Shown: piece after piece, positions 13,101-25,100 of the stretch
Layout: each line of letters opens with the position of its first letter
Numbering within the stretch: position 1 is the stretch's first letter
NCBI GenBank assembly: GCA_032622095.1
Contig: CP136061.1
Span: forward strand, 189,540,369 to 189,604,368
Reading direction: 5' to 3'
DNA length: 64,000 bases
Source: Siphonodentalium dalli
Lineage: Eukaryota > Mollusca > Scaphopoda > Gadilida > Siphonodentaliidae
Notes under the pieces: generated by a model
The model's input: only the letters and a program-made list of their open reading frames with translations
The model's database searches: none
What the model was told of the DNA's origin: nothing
Program-made: the position numbers and the translations under genes

Positions 13101-16100
13101 TGACAACTTACTGTCGCACGTGGTGCAGAATTAATTCCACATCACTAAATGATACTGGTACATCAGTCTGATTCACTCACAGGAAGTTTCCATTCTCACG
13201 CTAATGCCAGGGGCGTCAGTTATTCGCTTTCAACATGTGCTACTCGGCACTCACAAGTAATTTTAATTGTATACAGTTTATGTTTTAACTTTAATTATTG
13301 AGCGTACCGAACTACGGTACCTTTGGAAATGTTTATTTGGGTCATGAGTGTACCAACAGTCTCATGTCGATGTTGTCATCATGATCATGGTATATCACTG
13401 TATGTGATGGAGGGCTGACCAGTGCGTAAAATAGTCGCTATTTTTTCTGGAAATACCCGTCACTTATTTAATATTAAAGTCGGAATTGGTGTAACAACGT
13501 TCACAAAGGACGCGACATGTATCGGTTAACGATATCGGTCGGGAGACTAAATTTTTCCGATACCGATATCTTGCCGATACCACATATATCGGCCCGATCC
13601 GATAGCCGATACCGATAATCGGTACATCACTAATGGATGTTAATATTGACATGTAGATGGGAACGAGTCATTTTGGGGTCATTTGGCCATAAAACATGGC
13701 CACTGGCAGCCATCTTGGATTTTACTCTTTGCATGATTAAATCCTTTGGCACGGGCTACAGGTTTTACCGTTGGTTGGATCATCCTGAAATTTGTCATGG
13801 CGGTTAACATTGACATGTAGATGGGAAACAAGTCATTTTGGGGTCATTCGGCCATAAAACATTGCCACTGGCAGCCATCTTGGATTTTACTCTTTGCATG
13901 AATAAATCCTTTGGCACGGGCTACAAGTGGTACCTTTGGTCGGATTATTATGAAATTTGTCATGGCTCCTGACATTGACATGTAGATGGGATCAGGGAAT
14001 GAGTCACTTTGGCGTCATTTGGCAAAAAAAATTCAATCCATTAACACGGTCTACAGGCCGGAATTTTCGTCTGATCATTATGAATTTTGTCATGAATGTT
14101 AATATTGACATGCAGATGGGAACGAGTCATTTTGGGGTCATTCGGCCATAAAACATGGCCGCCAGCAGCCATCTTGGATTTTACTCATTGCATGACTAAA
14201 TCCTTTGTAACACATGAAATTATACCCTTTTCAAGTTGAGCTACAGTGTCATTGACACTCTATTTCAGGTCCTGTGCCATTTACAAAAATGCAAAAAACT
14301 TGGTTGAATCAGTATCTTTTTAGTTCTGTCAGGATATCTTGACACTTTTTTTACAAACTGATAATTCCTGGAAGTTGCAGGAAGTTGTATGCATCGTTGA
14401 CTTACACTCGCCATGATCTTAGTCTGTTTTCACTCAAGATAAAATGGGAAAATTATTATTTCAATGCACATCGTAGCAATGAAATTTAATTCCTGATAAC
14501 TCTTTATTCCTCTCAGATATAATGACCACATTAATGTCATTCATTTGTGCTTTTATCAATAAGAGATACAGTAAAACATGAGACTTTATTTCAGATAACT
14601 TTTGAGAAAGTCGTAGTAACTGAAATCATTAGTTTTCTTTCTCACAAGTTTATTAGTCGAGTTTTTAAAAAACCCGACTTATGGTTTGACAAGGGACGGT
14701 TGGCGGGCGGGGCTATGGGCATCGGACCTAAAGAATGCCTTATAACTTTGACATTTGTGAACGGATTCAAAAAAATGGTATGTGAGTTGCTCCCAATGAC
14801 TATTTACTGCCTGTAGAAAATGGGTCACGTCCGAACTTTTTGATAAGAGTTATCCATCTTTGATGACTTTTTTTTTAGTTTTTCACCGTTAGCACGATAA
14901 CTCACGCAAATATTAACCAATTTCAACAATATTTGGTATATGAGTCTCTTGCAACAATATCTCGGACGAGTTCGAAAACCAGGTTTGTCCGAATTTTTTC
15001 CCCACATTTATGGGTCTTAGTTAGTCTATTTTTAGCAATGTTATCACCGTTAGCGCGATAACTCAATGAAATATTAACCGATTTAAACAATATTTGATAT
15101 ATGAGTCTCTTGCAACAATATCTCGGACGAGTTCAAAACCTGGTTTGTCGGAATTTTTTTTCCGGAGTTATGGGTCTTAGTTTGTCTATTTTAATCACAA
15201 TTTTATCACCGTTAGTGCGATAACTCAATGAAATATTAACGGATTCAATTGATATTTGGTATATAGCTAGGTCTATTGCAATAATATACCACCGTCCAAC
15301 TTTTTTCCCCATAGTTGTGCACCTTATTGGCAGAAGTTTGGTTCGACTGCCAAAAAACTCGACAAAAGCATCTTAGATGCGTACCCCTTGTTGTTAACCC
15401 TTCAATGACTCGAGAACCTGGGACTCTGAGTTTGGTCTGGTTCAAGGGGTTGGGGTGGGGTGGGATGGGGTACAGTTGCAGTCCTCTTTATTCAGATTGT
15501 TTGCTATCCTTTGCTATAGCCCAGTTTGCTTCAGCAAATGGCTTCACATTGCTGATTGCCATAGCCAATTATGAGGGCTGCAGATGGAAATTTCAAGAAT
15601 CACACATCATTTTGTTTGGCCTAGATTCCAAGTATTTGAAGCTGGCAATAATTTGACATTTCAAAATGGTTGCTAGGGATGGTTATTCCCATAGAAACAG
15701 GCAAAACAAAATCATCATTTCAGCATTTTTCTATGAATTGTGGGAACAGCAGTGACAGTCTAATAAAACAACATAATGTGTATGATTTGACGTCAATTTT
15801 CCCATGTGACTATGTCTCTAATTCATCTTAGAACTGGATTATTCCAAATAAAGACAAAATGTTTTTACCTACCTACCGACCCTAGTTTTTTCTCAGTCCA
15901 TTAGCGGAAATAAAGATCTTTTCTTTCCTCTTTTAAGGCCTCATAACAATATACAGTGGGTAGCAACATGCTATGGAAAATATTAAATTGTATAGGATTT
16001 TAGCAATATTTGTTATCAAAATGCTACGCGATACTGGTTATTGTACATCTTACAGATTAGATCTAGAGATGATGCCATGCCATTAGCACATGTTGCTATT

Positions 16101-19100
16101 GCTGTCGAGGGAGCCGGTTGGGCTCATCCAGATAATATCGCACTGATGGTTGCAAACACATTGATTGGTACCTGGGACAGATCACAAGGAGGCGGAGTCA
16201 ATCTGGCCAGTCCACTTGCAGCTGAAGCTGCTGAGGGCCAATTGTGTCACAGTTTCCAGTCATTCAATACATGTTACACAGACACCGGTCTTTGGTGAGC
16301 TCACTTAGTTACTTCCCTTGCATAGCCTAGTTCTTTGAACTTAGAATATCTGCCTGTTGTTATATTCAAATTTGAAATTATTTTTGCATTGAACATGAAC
16401 TCAGTGACGTACTGGTAATGGCAATCACATCCTAGCACGCCATTTTGTCTGCTAACAGTAAATTCTGTGGTTGAAATTGACTGTGTTTTCTCCAGTAACA
16501 AAGTCTGTCACCCGTAGCTTGTGCTCTGGAAAAATATTTTCTGTATTGTCTGTGTGTATACTCTTAATCAAGCGATTGGAATTTTAGTTGGAAGCAAGGA
16601 TGTATCCCTTGTGAAACATGTCAATAGTGATGCATTTGTTAAAGTGGCACACACATTTTCCGTGAAACTTGCCACAGACATCAACCACCATGTGCACCTG
16701 CAATTATGACGTCTGTCGGACTTTTTTTGGTGGAGTTATACCCCTTTTTCGACTTATATAATTTTGTCCCAGCTTTTATACTTGGCACAGATATTTAGTA
16801 CCATGGGAACCTGTGCATCTGCAATTATGACATCTTGCTGACTTTTTTTGGTGGAGTTATCCCCCTTTTTCGAATTAGAAAATTTGTTGCAACATACATA
16901 ATTTTGTCCGAGCTTTTATTCCTACATTTTTTGGTTAAAGATATTTAATTTCATGGGAACCTGGGCACCTGCAATTATGACATCTGTCGGGACATTTTTT
17001 TGTGGAATTATTCCCCATTTTCGACTTAGAACATTTTCGCAACATGTATAATTTTGACCGAGCTTTTATTCCTACATTTTTTCTGGAAATAGGTTTAGGA
17101 TTAGGGTTAGGGATTAGGGTTGTGCACCTGCAATGGGAATCTGTTATTTTATTATTTTATCTAAATGTTTACTGACATGTGAATTGTGAAATATCTTAGT
17201 GTTTTAAAAACATTGGGACAGGACAGTCACACCTCTAGTTAAATTAGATTTTTTGTCCCCCAAAAAATTTGAGAAATAACCATCAGATTATTGAGATCAA
17301 GTACAACTACTTCACTTAAAATGTATTAAAAAACACTATCTACTTAATATTTAATAAAAGTTAAATAATATCGGTACTAGTGTTGGGAGGTTATAGAATT
17401 TACGTTTCGGTTTCGGTTTTTTTTGGGTAAAAAAACCTCTTTCGGTTTCGGTTTTAGTATGCAATCGCTTAACATATAGCAATTAGTCCAACACAACTGG
17501 ACAAAACAGGCACTACCAGTTACAGAGGGTCATAATAAGTTGGGGAACAGCTTGCTGTGTTGCTAAATCATGAACTTTAATGAGAATGTGAGATAAAAGT
17601 CATATTGAACATCAAGTTTAAGCAAACACAAAATAGTTGTGCCCGACTGACCATATTTCTTGACGCTGACCATAAACTCTTTTTCCGACTATATATCCCC
17701 CCCATACCAAAATCAAAACATAAAAGTGAAACGCAAATACAGCGACGTTTCATGCATACAAGATGAAGTCCCGTGCGACTTATATTGATTCCGATACCAT
17801 TTAAAGACAAGGCCGTGTTAATCAATCAGTTACGATGTAGCATGTGCCCAGTTCCTCGACAATGATGACGTAATTACGCTTTTGATGTTCCCGCTCAGTT
17901 TGTGGGTTAGAGATACCGTTATGCGCAAAAATAACTGCCGCGATCGACAAGACGCTAAAAAGTGCACGTACATTACACGGCAATTGGCCGACTCAAATTC
18001 GTAATATTTCGTTGAACGTTATAGATAAAAGTTCAATTTTATTGACCGATTAGCCGGGAGTTTCAGAAATTGCAGTTCTAACTACCGACTTTATTTCCGC
18101 ACGGAACGAAATGTTTCGTCATGCACATGTCATCAATTCAAATAAAGTGCACACTTATTCTAAGACAGTTGACAATAAAGGTGACAAAAGTCAACGACCT
18201 ACTGCATGCAGTTCGTGTTGACTGTGTGGCCACTCATCGATCGATCGTAGGTTCCAGAACAAAAAGTTTCTGGACCATTTCCCACGTGGTATAACATTTC
18301 TTTTCGTTCGCATTCTCATTTTTGCAACGACATGCTTCCTCATTTCAGTTTCGTTTCGCAACGCAATTTATTTGACGCTTAAAATATTATAACAACATAT
18401 ATCTGAGACGAAATGGACACATTCCGATATATAATTGATCAGAGAGGCCGATTATTTGACAACAGTATCAACTAACAAGTCGATTCAATTGAAAAATAAA
18501 CATACAAAAAAAAAACGTAATGTCGGTTGGGGCAGAATCACGTCGGTCGGTTTCGGTCGGTATTTTTTAAAACCGAAACCGAGTTGTTTTTTCTCGGTTA
18601 ACCGCACAACACTAATCGTTACATAAAACTCATCTTGAATAGTGTAATAATACAAGGTATTATGCCAAGAGAAAAATTTCCTCACTTGACAATTGAAAGA
18701 AAGGAGAAATCATGACAATATATTAGATGTAAATTAAATTTGCAGCTAAGTAGTTTTCTTCCTTTATTCTCAGGGGTGTATATTATGTAGCTGAGCCGTC
18801 TCAAATTGAAGATATCCAGTTTGCCATCCAGAATGAGTGGTATGTATCATCTTGGTCTAGTGTTGAAATAACTAGTGTTTTTCGTAGTTGACTAATCAAC
18901 AGTCAAAAATCAATCGATGTCCACAAATCGACAAATCCTATTCCCATGCAACACTTCCATTTTACTACTAGTATGTGGCTAATGAGTACTATAAAATCAC
19001 TGCGAGATAACTGCTGTTCCCATTTTTCGTGGGTAATACAATCGGTGGCCGGTGCTACTAAAGTTGTACCCATCCAGCTAATTAATACTGGGTGTCTTGG

Positions 19101-22100
19101 GTTTCATTGTGTGTAGTTTCTCCTTTAGCATTTTATTAAGACACATATTCATCATACCATATCCGGACACATTAGTCCATACTCATACCGAATTAATTAC
19201 ACACATAGTGACAGAGAATACGCAATAAACATATTGGTATAATTATAGTATTCAATTAAACTGACGTGACGCAACACAAATTGAAAGAACATCAAAAGCT
19301 TCAAAGAGCGGCTGCCGATACTGTTATCTTTGATCGGCCATTGCTCAACGATGTTTATTTATTAGTGACATTGTCGATATCATGTTGTTGTGTAAGAAAT
19401 TCTACTAAATAGCGCAGCTTTTGTTTTAACTTTTAACACTGTCTTTGCTGTTGTTGGTATATTGTATTGTACCATTGTTCTGTTAAAACATAGTGCGTGC
19501 TCAATTTAATGCAACTAATCGACTTGGGATTCCGGAGTCGACTTTTAGTGCAATTTAGTAATAGAGCAATATAAAGGATTCAAAACTATGTAGTACGTTG
19601 GTATTGGCTTCAAAATCCAATACACCACTATTTGTAATTGTCACAAGCCAAAATCACAAACTCTGTCTGTAGGATGCATTACTGATATACTGTACTTAAA
19701 TTCTACTAATTCCAAGTTTTCATCGATGTAATTCAGCTAGTGAAGTCGGCAGGGATAACACTGGTCTACTATACCAGAGTGAGGCAACAGTACTTCGACG
19801 TAAACCAGTGTTATCCCTACAGATTTTACTAGCTGGTTTATATCAAAAGAAACTTGGAGTACAGTCAATTTCACTTAATTGCATCACGTCCGTGCATGGC
19901 TTTTCTTATGCAATTAATAACCAAATATGCATTTACCTGATCGTGCTGGGACGGTTGGGGTTTTTTCCTAACAGGTTAACCACGGGCATTAACCTAATCA
20001 CAACTGGATAACCGCGACAAACATTACTCTGAGTATGAGATTGAATACACTGGTCACTATATCGGCAAAACAAGTGTTGATTACGTGTCCCGGAAACGTC
20101 AATATACATGCGATTACAAACGATGTCTTGGTCGTACAATGCGGTCCCATTACGGCGATCAAATAGTGGTAAATGTGTATAAATTAATTCAGTTTTGAAC
20201 CCAAACAAACTAACATATAATATATATTAGTAGTGCACAATAATTCCCACTTTCTGATGGTTTGTGATAAAGCAATCGTTTGTGGTCGCTAGTATATCGA
20301 TGTTTACAGGAGTTCCGCATAAACAACGCTTGCTTACAAGACCTTCCGCGACGAAATATAGTTCCTTCCTCGTGTATATCCCGGGCATGATTAGCCCAAA
20401 CATGTGCATTAATAATAATTGACCACTTTAAGTTACATAACACATGTGTTTTGATCATTTTCAGGATGAGATTGTGTACAAATCCAACAGAATTTGAAGT
20501 ACAAAGAGCAAAGAATCTATTGCGGACAAACTTGTTGCTCACATTAGATGGTTCAACACCTATCTGCGAAGATATAGGAAGGTACTGTTAACTTCTTAGA
20601 ACATTTCTTGTGGGAAACTATTCTTTGATGGCAATTTCCATTGATTAGCATTATCAACAGCATATACCATGATGACAATATCAGTTTTGATATCGCAATG
20701 TCAGTACTCACTACATGCAATGAAAATGTACCAAATTATTAACAAACGGTGTTGACTGTATTGGAAATTGTTTAATTCCTTGTTCTATTTGGTTTTTATT
20801 CTTGGTTCCTACCAGTTTCTAGTGATTGCACATGCTATTTAACTTCATTATCTGAAATCTCATATAATCTATGGTCTTCTTGTTGTAGACAAATGCTGTG
20901 TTATGATAGAAGAATACCAATTCCAGAGCTAGAAGCTAGGATAGAGGTAAGTGAATGAACACACCCATGTTCCAATGTCCTTCACCTGACATTTTGTATC
21001 GAGAAATCTACCCATAGTATTTGGGATCTAAATCAGGCAATTTGATCTCCCCAACTTGTTGCGATATAAATTGTATTTCCTATGGTGGAGCTTGAAGATG
21101 ACACCATTGAGTGAAATTCTTATTTATAGCTTCACATAAGATGTTTATATTGGACAAAATCTATTTCTGATGCGGGCCTCAAATTCCCCCAAATTTACTT
21201 CGGTAAACGACCCTGTCCAAAATACAGAAACATGTCCAAAATAAATATGACCATGAGGAATATCTCGAAATGCACAGATTTTTTTTTTTTTTAACCCTTC
21301 AATGACTGGAGCTTCCTGAATTTTTTGCGAAAACCCTGTTCCAATGCATTCTCTTATAAATGCGAGTCTCCCATAGGAGCTTCACATATATAAGAGAATG
21401 CAATGGCTTAACAATATTTAACTTGACCTTGTAAGCCAGTGCATTCTCTTACACATATTCTCAATGATAGTGTGTTGAGTGTACTTTATGACCGCGTTGA
21501 AATTCAGCGGACAGCATTGAAGTTTACTGCAGAACACGTTGAAGTTTAACGCAGACACGTTTACGTTAGAGTTGCATTAAAGATAAACACATACAGACTT
21601 TCATTTTTAGAAAATGTAGGCGCGCAGAGTCCCGCTCGCTGGGTTTTGGCCAGGTGCGCAGTTTCTATCAAGATAAAATAAACAGCGGAAATACATTCAT
21701 AAATGCCGCGTAAATTGAATTATTTTACTCACGATCGATGTCCAGTGAATCTCTTTGATGGTTTAACACTGCTCAATCCACTATCCATAAGCACAAGTGA
21801 ATGTTACACACTATGTTTTTATATTGTACATGCTCCTATATTAATTGTAATTCATAATTATTAATAAGGAATCAATTTAATACTCCGATTCCATGCTGAC
21901 AAAATAAATGTCAACATCTCCCGGCCACGTGGTCTCGCTTTGATTTTCCAGGAATTTATGTGACGTCATAAGCCATACATAGAAATCGTTCAAATGTATT
22001 TTTAGCTTCGAATCATTCAGTCTCAGATAGATAGTGCATTCGACACGTCACACCGTGTGACCTCAAATAACTTAAACTGCCAATCATCGTGGCACGAAGG

Positions 22101-25100
22101 ACTCACCTTTTGATGTATGCCGACAATGAATGTTGTTTTCGGAGAATTCATTTGATATTTTGCTACAACATTCAAGCTGTTTCTTTATACTTGTACGCTC
22201 TCTGTATTTGGCCTAGGTGCGCAATCGATCGCTCGCTGGTTTTCAATTTTAGCCGCGCGATGGTGCGCAAGAGCGATCGCGCGCCTCAAAAATGAAAGTC
22301 TGCACATACACATTGAAGATTACGATAACTGCACCGAAAAGTATATATACAGACCTTTCAATTTTGTTTTATTTAAGTTCACCTCTGACTAATTCCGTGT
22401 CATTTCCCCACTCTCCGACAACCGAAAATCATATAGCGACGCCTTCATTTGTTCCAAATCGGACATTTCATTGCAACTGAAGCTTAAAGATTTGAATCCT
22501 GTAAATCTTCTTGAATATATATACAAGTACATGCATCGGTGTATTTCACGGAGCAGTCGTGTTCTTGTGTTTCCCAATGTATGGAGTAAAACAGAATACA
22601 AAAATGTCTGCTACAGTACTGATGGAGAGTGAACATGTATACATGGCATTTCAAACGGAAGAAGAATGCATTTAATAGGCTTAGGCCACATTAACTTAAT
22701 TATATGTTTCTCAGGCACTTTTATTTTCAAAACAAGGGGGAAGGCAGGTATTTATTTTTATTATTTTAGACCAAAATTTACCGGGAGGCAGGTTTTTATG
22801 TCTTAATTTTTATGGGGAAAATTTTGCGGGAGGCAGGTTTTTATGCGTGACTTTTTACAACAAATTTTATTTTGGGAGGTGCGCTACGAGATGCCTGTTC
22901 AAGATTCAAGATGATGGCAAAATGTGTCTCCCTTCATAGGTGGATGAAAAAATTTATATATAATATACTACATGCAGTACATGTATGGCAATTTGATATT
23001 AATAACATTGACTGAACTGAATTATTTAAGTGATATTTAAAATATTCAGTTCAGTCAATGTTATTAATATCAATTTGCCATACATGTACTGCATGTAGTA
23101 GAATTTAAAACTAGTTTTTAGTATACAGCATGGAGATATATTCGACATCATATTGAGCTTCCTGTAGGAACGAGAAGAACTTGTAGTTTACAAACTTTCA
23201 TGTTTGCAGATTGAAAACCCTTGAATTTTGGGGTTAAATTAAAATATGACTGGCTGTTTTGATTTTGATTGAAATTTTAATGTAAAATAAAAAGTGAATG
23301 GAAGGTGCAGGTTTTTCGTATATTTATTTGGAAGAAGCGGCCAAATATGTCCGCAACTTCAGCCGCCTTCAGCTCCATCGATACATGGTCGAACTCATCC
23401 CTCTTTCGTTTGGAAACACTGACATTTACGGAACTCTCATCACATTCACAATGAACGGAATTATCCTTCATAAAATTGTCAGCAACCGTTTGTGTTGTGT
23501 CGGAAGTGTCTATGTTGATTATCCTCCATGGAATCAATACATGTCCATTTTCAATCACGCAAATATTTAGCAGAGCCATGTTTTTGAGGTGGTGCGTTCG
23601 ATATGCGTTCGGAGTAGTTGGAAGTAGAGTTATCCCTCTTACTCAATGACCGGCTAACTGCAGTTACACACATGACATGAACGGAACATGCAGGTGCACA
23701 TTTATAGCAGGCGGCGGGCACTTTATATACTTTTTATTTTCGTTGTCGAATAAAAAGCTCCCAGCGGCGGATTTTTAAGGGGGCGGCGGTGCCTGAGAAA
23801 CATTTAATTAAGTTAATGTGGTTTTAGTAACAGTATATATAATCCAATTCCACCTATCATACACCTATCATAATTTACAATAATATTGATATTTATGAAT
23901 CTATAAAAATCGTTCTTCGGAATGAAACGATAAAGAGCATTTGTGTGATGTAAGGTATTTTTCGCCCGCTAAGAATTTATGAACATAAGTAATGTTCAAG
24001 TCAATTACACGCATGCGGCTTTTGAATAGTTAAAACAAAGCCGCGGCTGAATGGTCCTTTGATCGATCGAGCATGAAACTTGAAAGTGAATCTCTCGGAG
24101 AAAACGACAATAAGTAATCATATTCACTCAAACAACATGCAGTAACGATGTAGCAAAAAATGTCAATTGCTGCAAAGTCCATATGCCCAATTCGTGAATA
24201 ATGCTGACGTATCTGAGAGATAAAGATGCGCGCAAAAATTAACCGCATCAACACTATGTAAAATAATTGCTCGTGTCCACGCAGTGACTGACCAGGTCAA
24301 AATTGTATTATTTCGTTGAAAGTTAGATAAGAGTTCAATTTGATAGGGCCCATTTATAGTCAGGATAATGAAGTCGCAACAGTGACTTCAGTTCAAAGTA
24401 ACGACTTGTTTATTTCAACATGGAATGTTGCGTGTTGCATTTTCTCTTTTAACTCGCATTGATAGTCATTTTTCAATGCGGTCTCATGGTGGTTCCAATG
24501 CGGTCGAGAGGAACACTTATTTTGAGAATATGTGTGTATATATATGGGAGACTCGCATATATAAGAGAATGCACTGGCACAGGATCTTTAATGCTGCACC
24601 AGCGCATCTCCCATCATGAAAGTGTTAAATTTTGATATGCCCGTTTAAAAAAAACGGTTATATTATGTAAATGGGTTGTCCGTCTGTCGTCCGTCCGCTT
24701 TTGGTTTCCGGATGATAACTTTAGTTTGAATCAAGAGAACTGAACCAAATTTGGGATATTAGTTTACCACCCCAAAATACAGATCAAGTTCGAATATGGG
24801 TTTCGTCCGCATGATTTTGTCTGAGTTATAAATGCCCCTTTTTCGACTTAGTTTTTATCTGATATGCGGTTTCCAGATTATTTTGTTTTATTTTTGTTAT
24901 TATTTTGTCTTAAGTCAAAGGTTTCAAACGAATGAATTAAGCCTTGCCCCACTCTACTCCAGAAATGGTTGTATTATGCCACGGCCCGACGGCGTGCTCT
25001 TGTTAAATCTTGATGTGCCCAAATTCCACCAATCTAAAGGCCTTTTCTCATGGTAGACATAATCTTTGTCACTCTGCAAATCATTTTATATTTCGTCTCT

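Larger units (their letters stand above)
11048..14263 (+). repeat. Satellite-bearing element II, interrupted by two insertions
   Basis: The same left end as element I (ACTTTACTTTGTAAAGTTTG, GAGCTGTTGCCATGGCTTGG) starts it, and the same right end (AAGTTGAGCTACAGTGTCAT) closes it at 14236-14262. Satellite units are at 11140-11337, 12117-12284 and 13633-14225. The gaps are a TTAA element (11338-12116) and a hAT element (12285-13632). Element I supplies the uninterrupted sequence, so both insertion points are defined. Confidence 0.87.
21452..24536. mobile_element. TA-flanked element (level 2 of the nest)
   Basis: The inverted ends CACATATTCTCA (21452) and TGAGAATATGTG (to 24534) interrupt the family core 'GCATTCTCTTA|TATATATGGGAG'. 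Similarity goes on inward: GACCGCGTTGAAATT on the left against GACCGCATTGGAACC on the inverted right end. So the arms are long but diverged. Without the level 3 insertions it would be about 1.2 kb. No coding sequence was recognised. The right part (24050-24330) is shared with other elements in the window. Confidence 0.65.
21295..24624. mobile_element. TTAA-type element (level 1 of a nest), 3.3 kb including insertions
   Basis: TTAA at 21291-21294 and 24625-24628 flanks CCCTTCAATGACTGGAGC and the complementary GCATCTCCCATCATGAAAGTG end. Short, complete copies of the same family are at 46495-46730 and 50985-51224 (about 240 bp). The 3-kb excess here is therefore later insertion into it. It retains the family's palindromic core TTCTCTTATAAATGCGAG. 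It lies in PMPCB intron 7. Confidence 0.82.

Noticed and set aside
8867-14263. Repeated open frames with [12 protein letters not shown] / MAADGHVF-type peptides
   Set aside because: They recur once per satellite unit on both strands, shift frame between units and end at unit variants. They are products of the tandem repeat.
18860-19560. Possible third hAT element (TAGTGTTTTTCGTAGTTGAC at 18874)
   Set aside because: No matching inverted end or 8-bp duplication was found; AACTAATCGACTTGGG near 19512 is not an adequate partner.
23277-23579. 100-codon minus frame in the Harbinger-like element
   Set aside because: It has a basic patch but no Myb/SANT or nuclease signature, and a 90-codon plus-strand frame overlaps it. 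Mentioned only as a possible relic.
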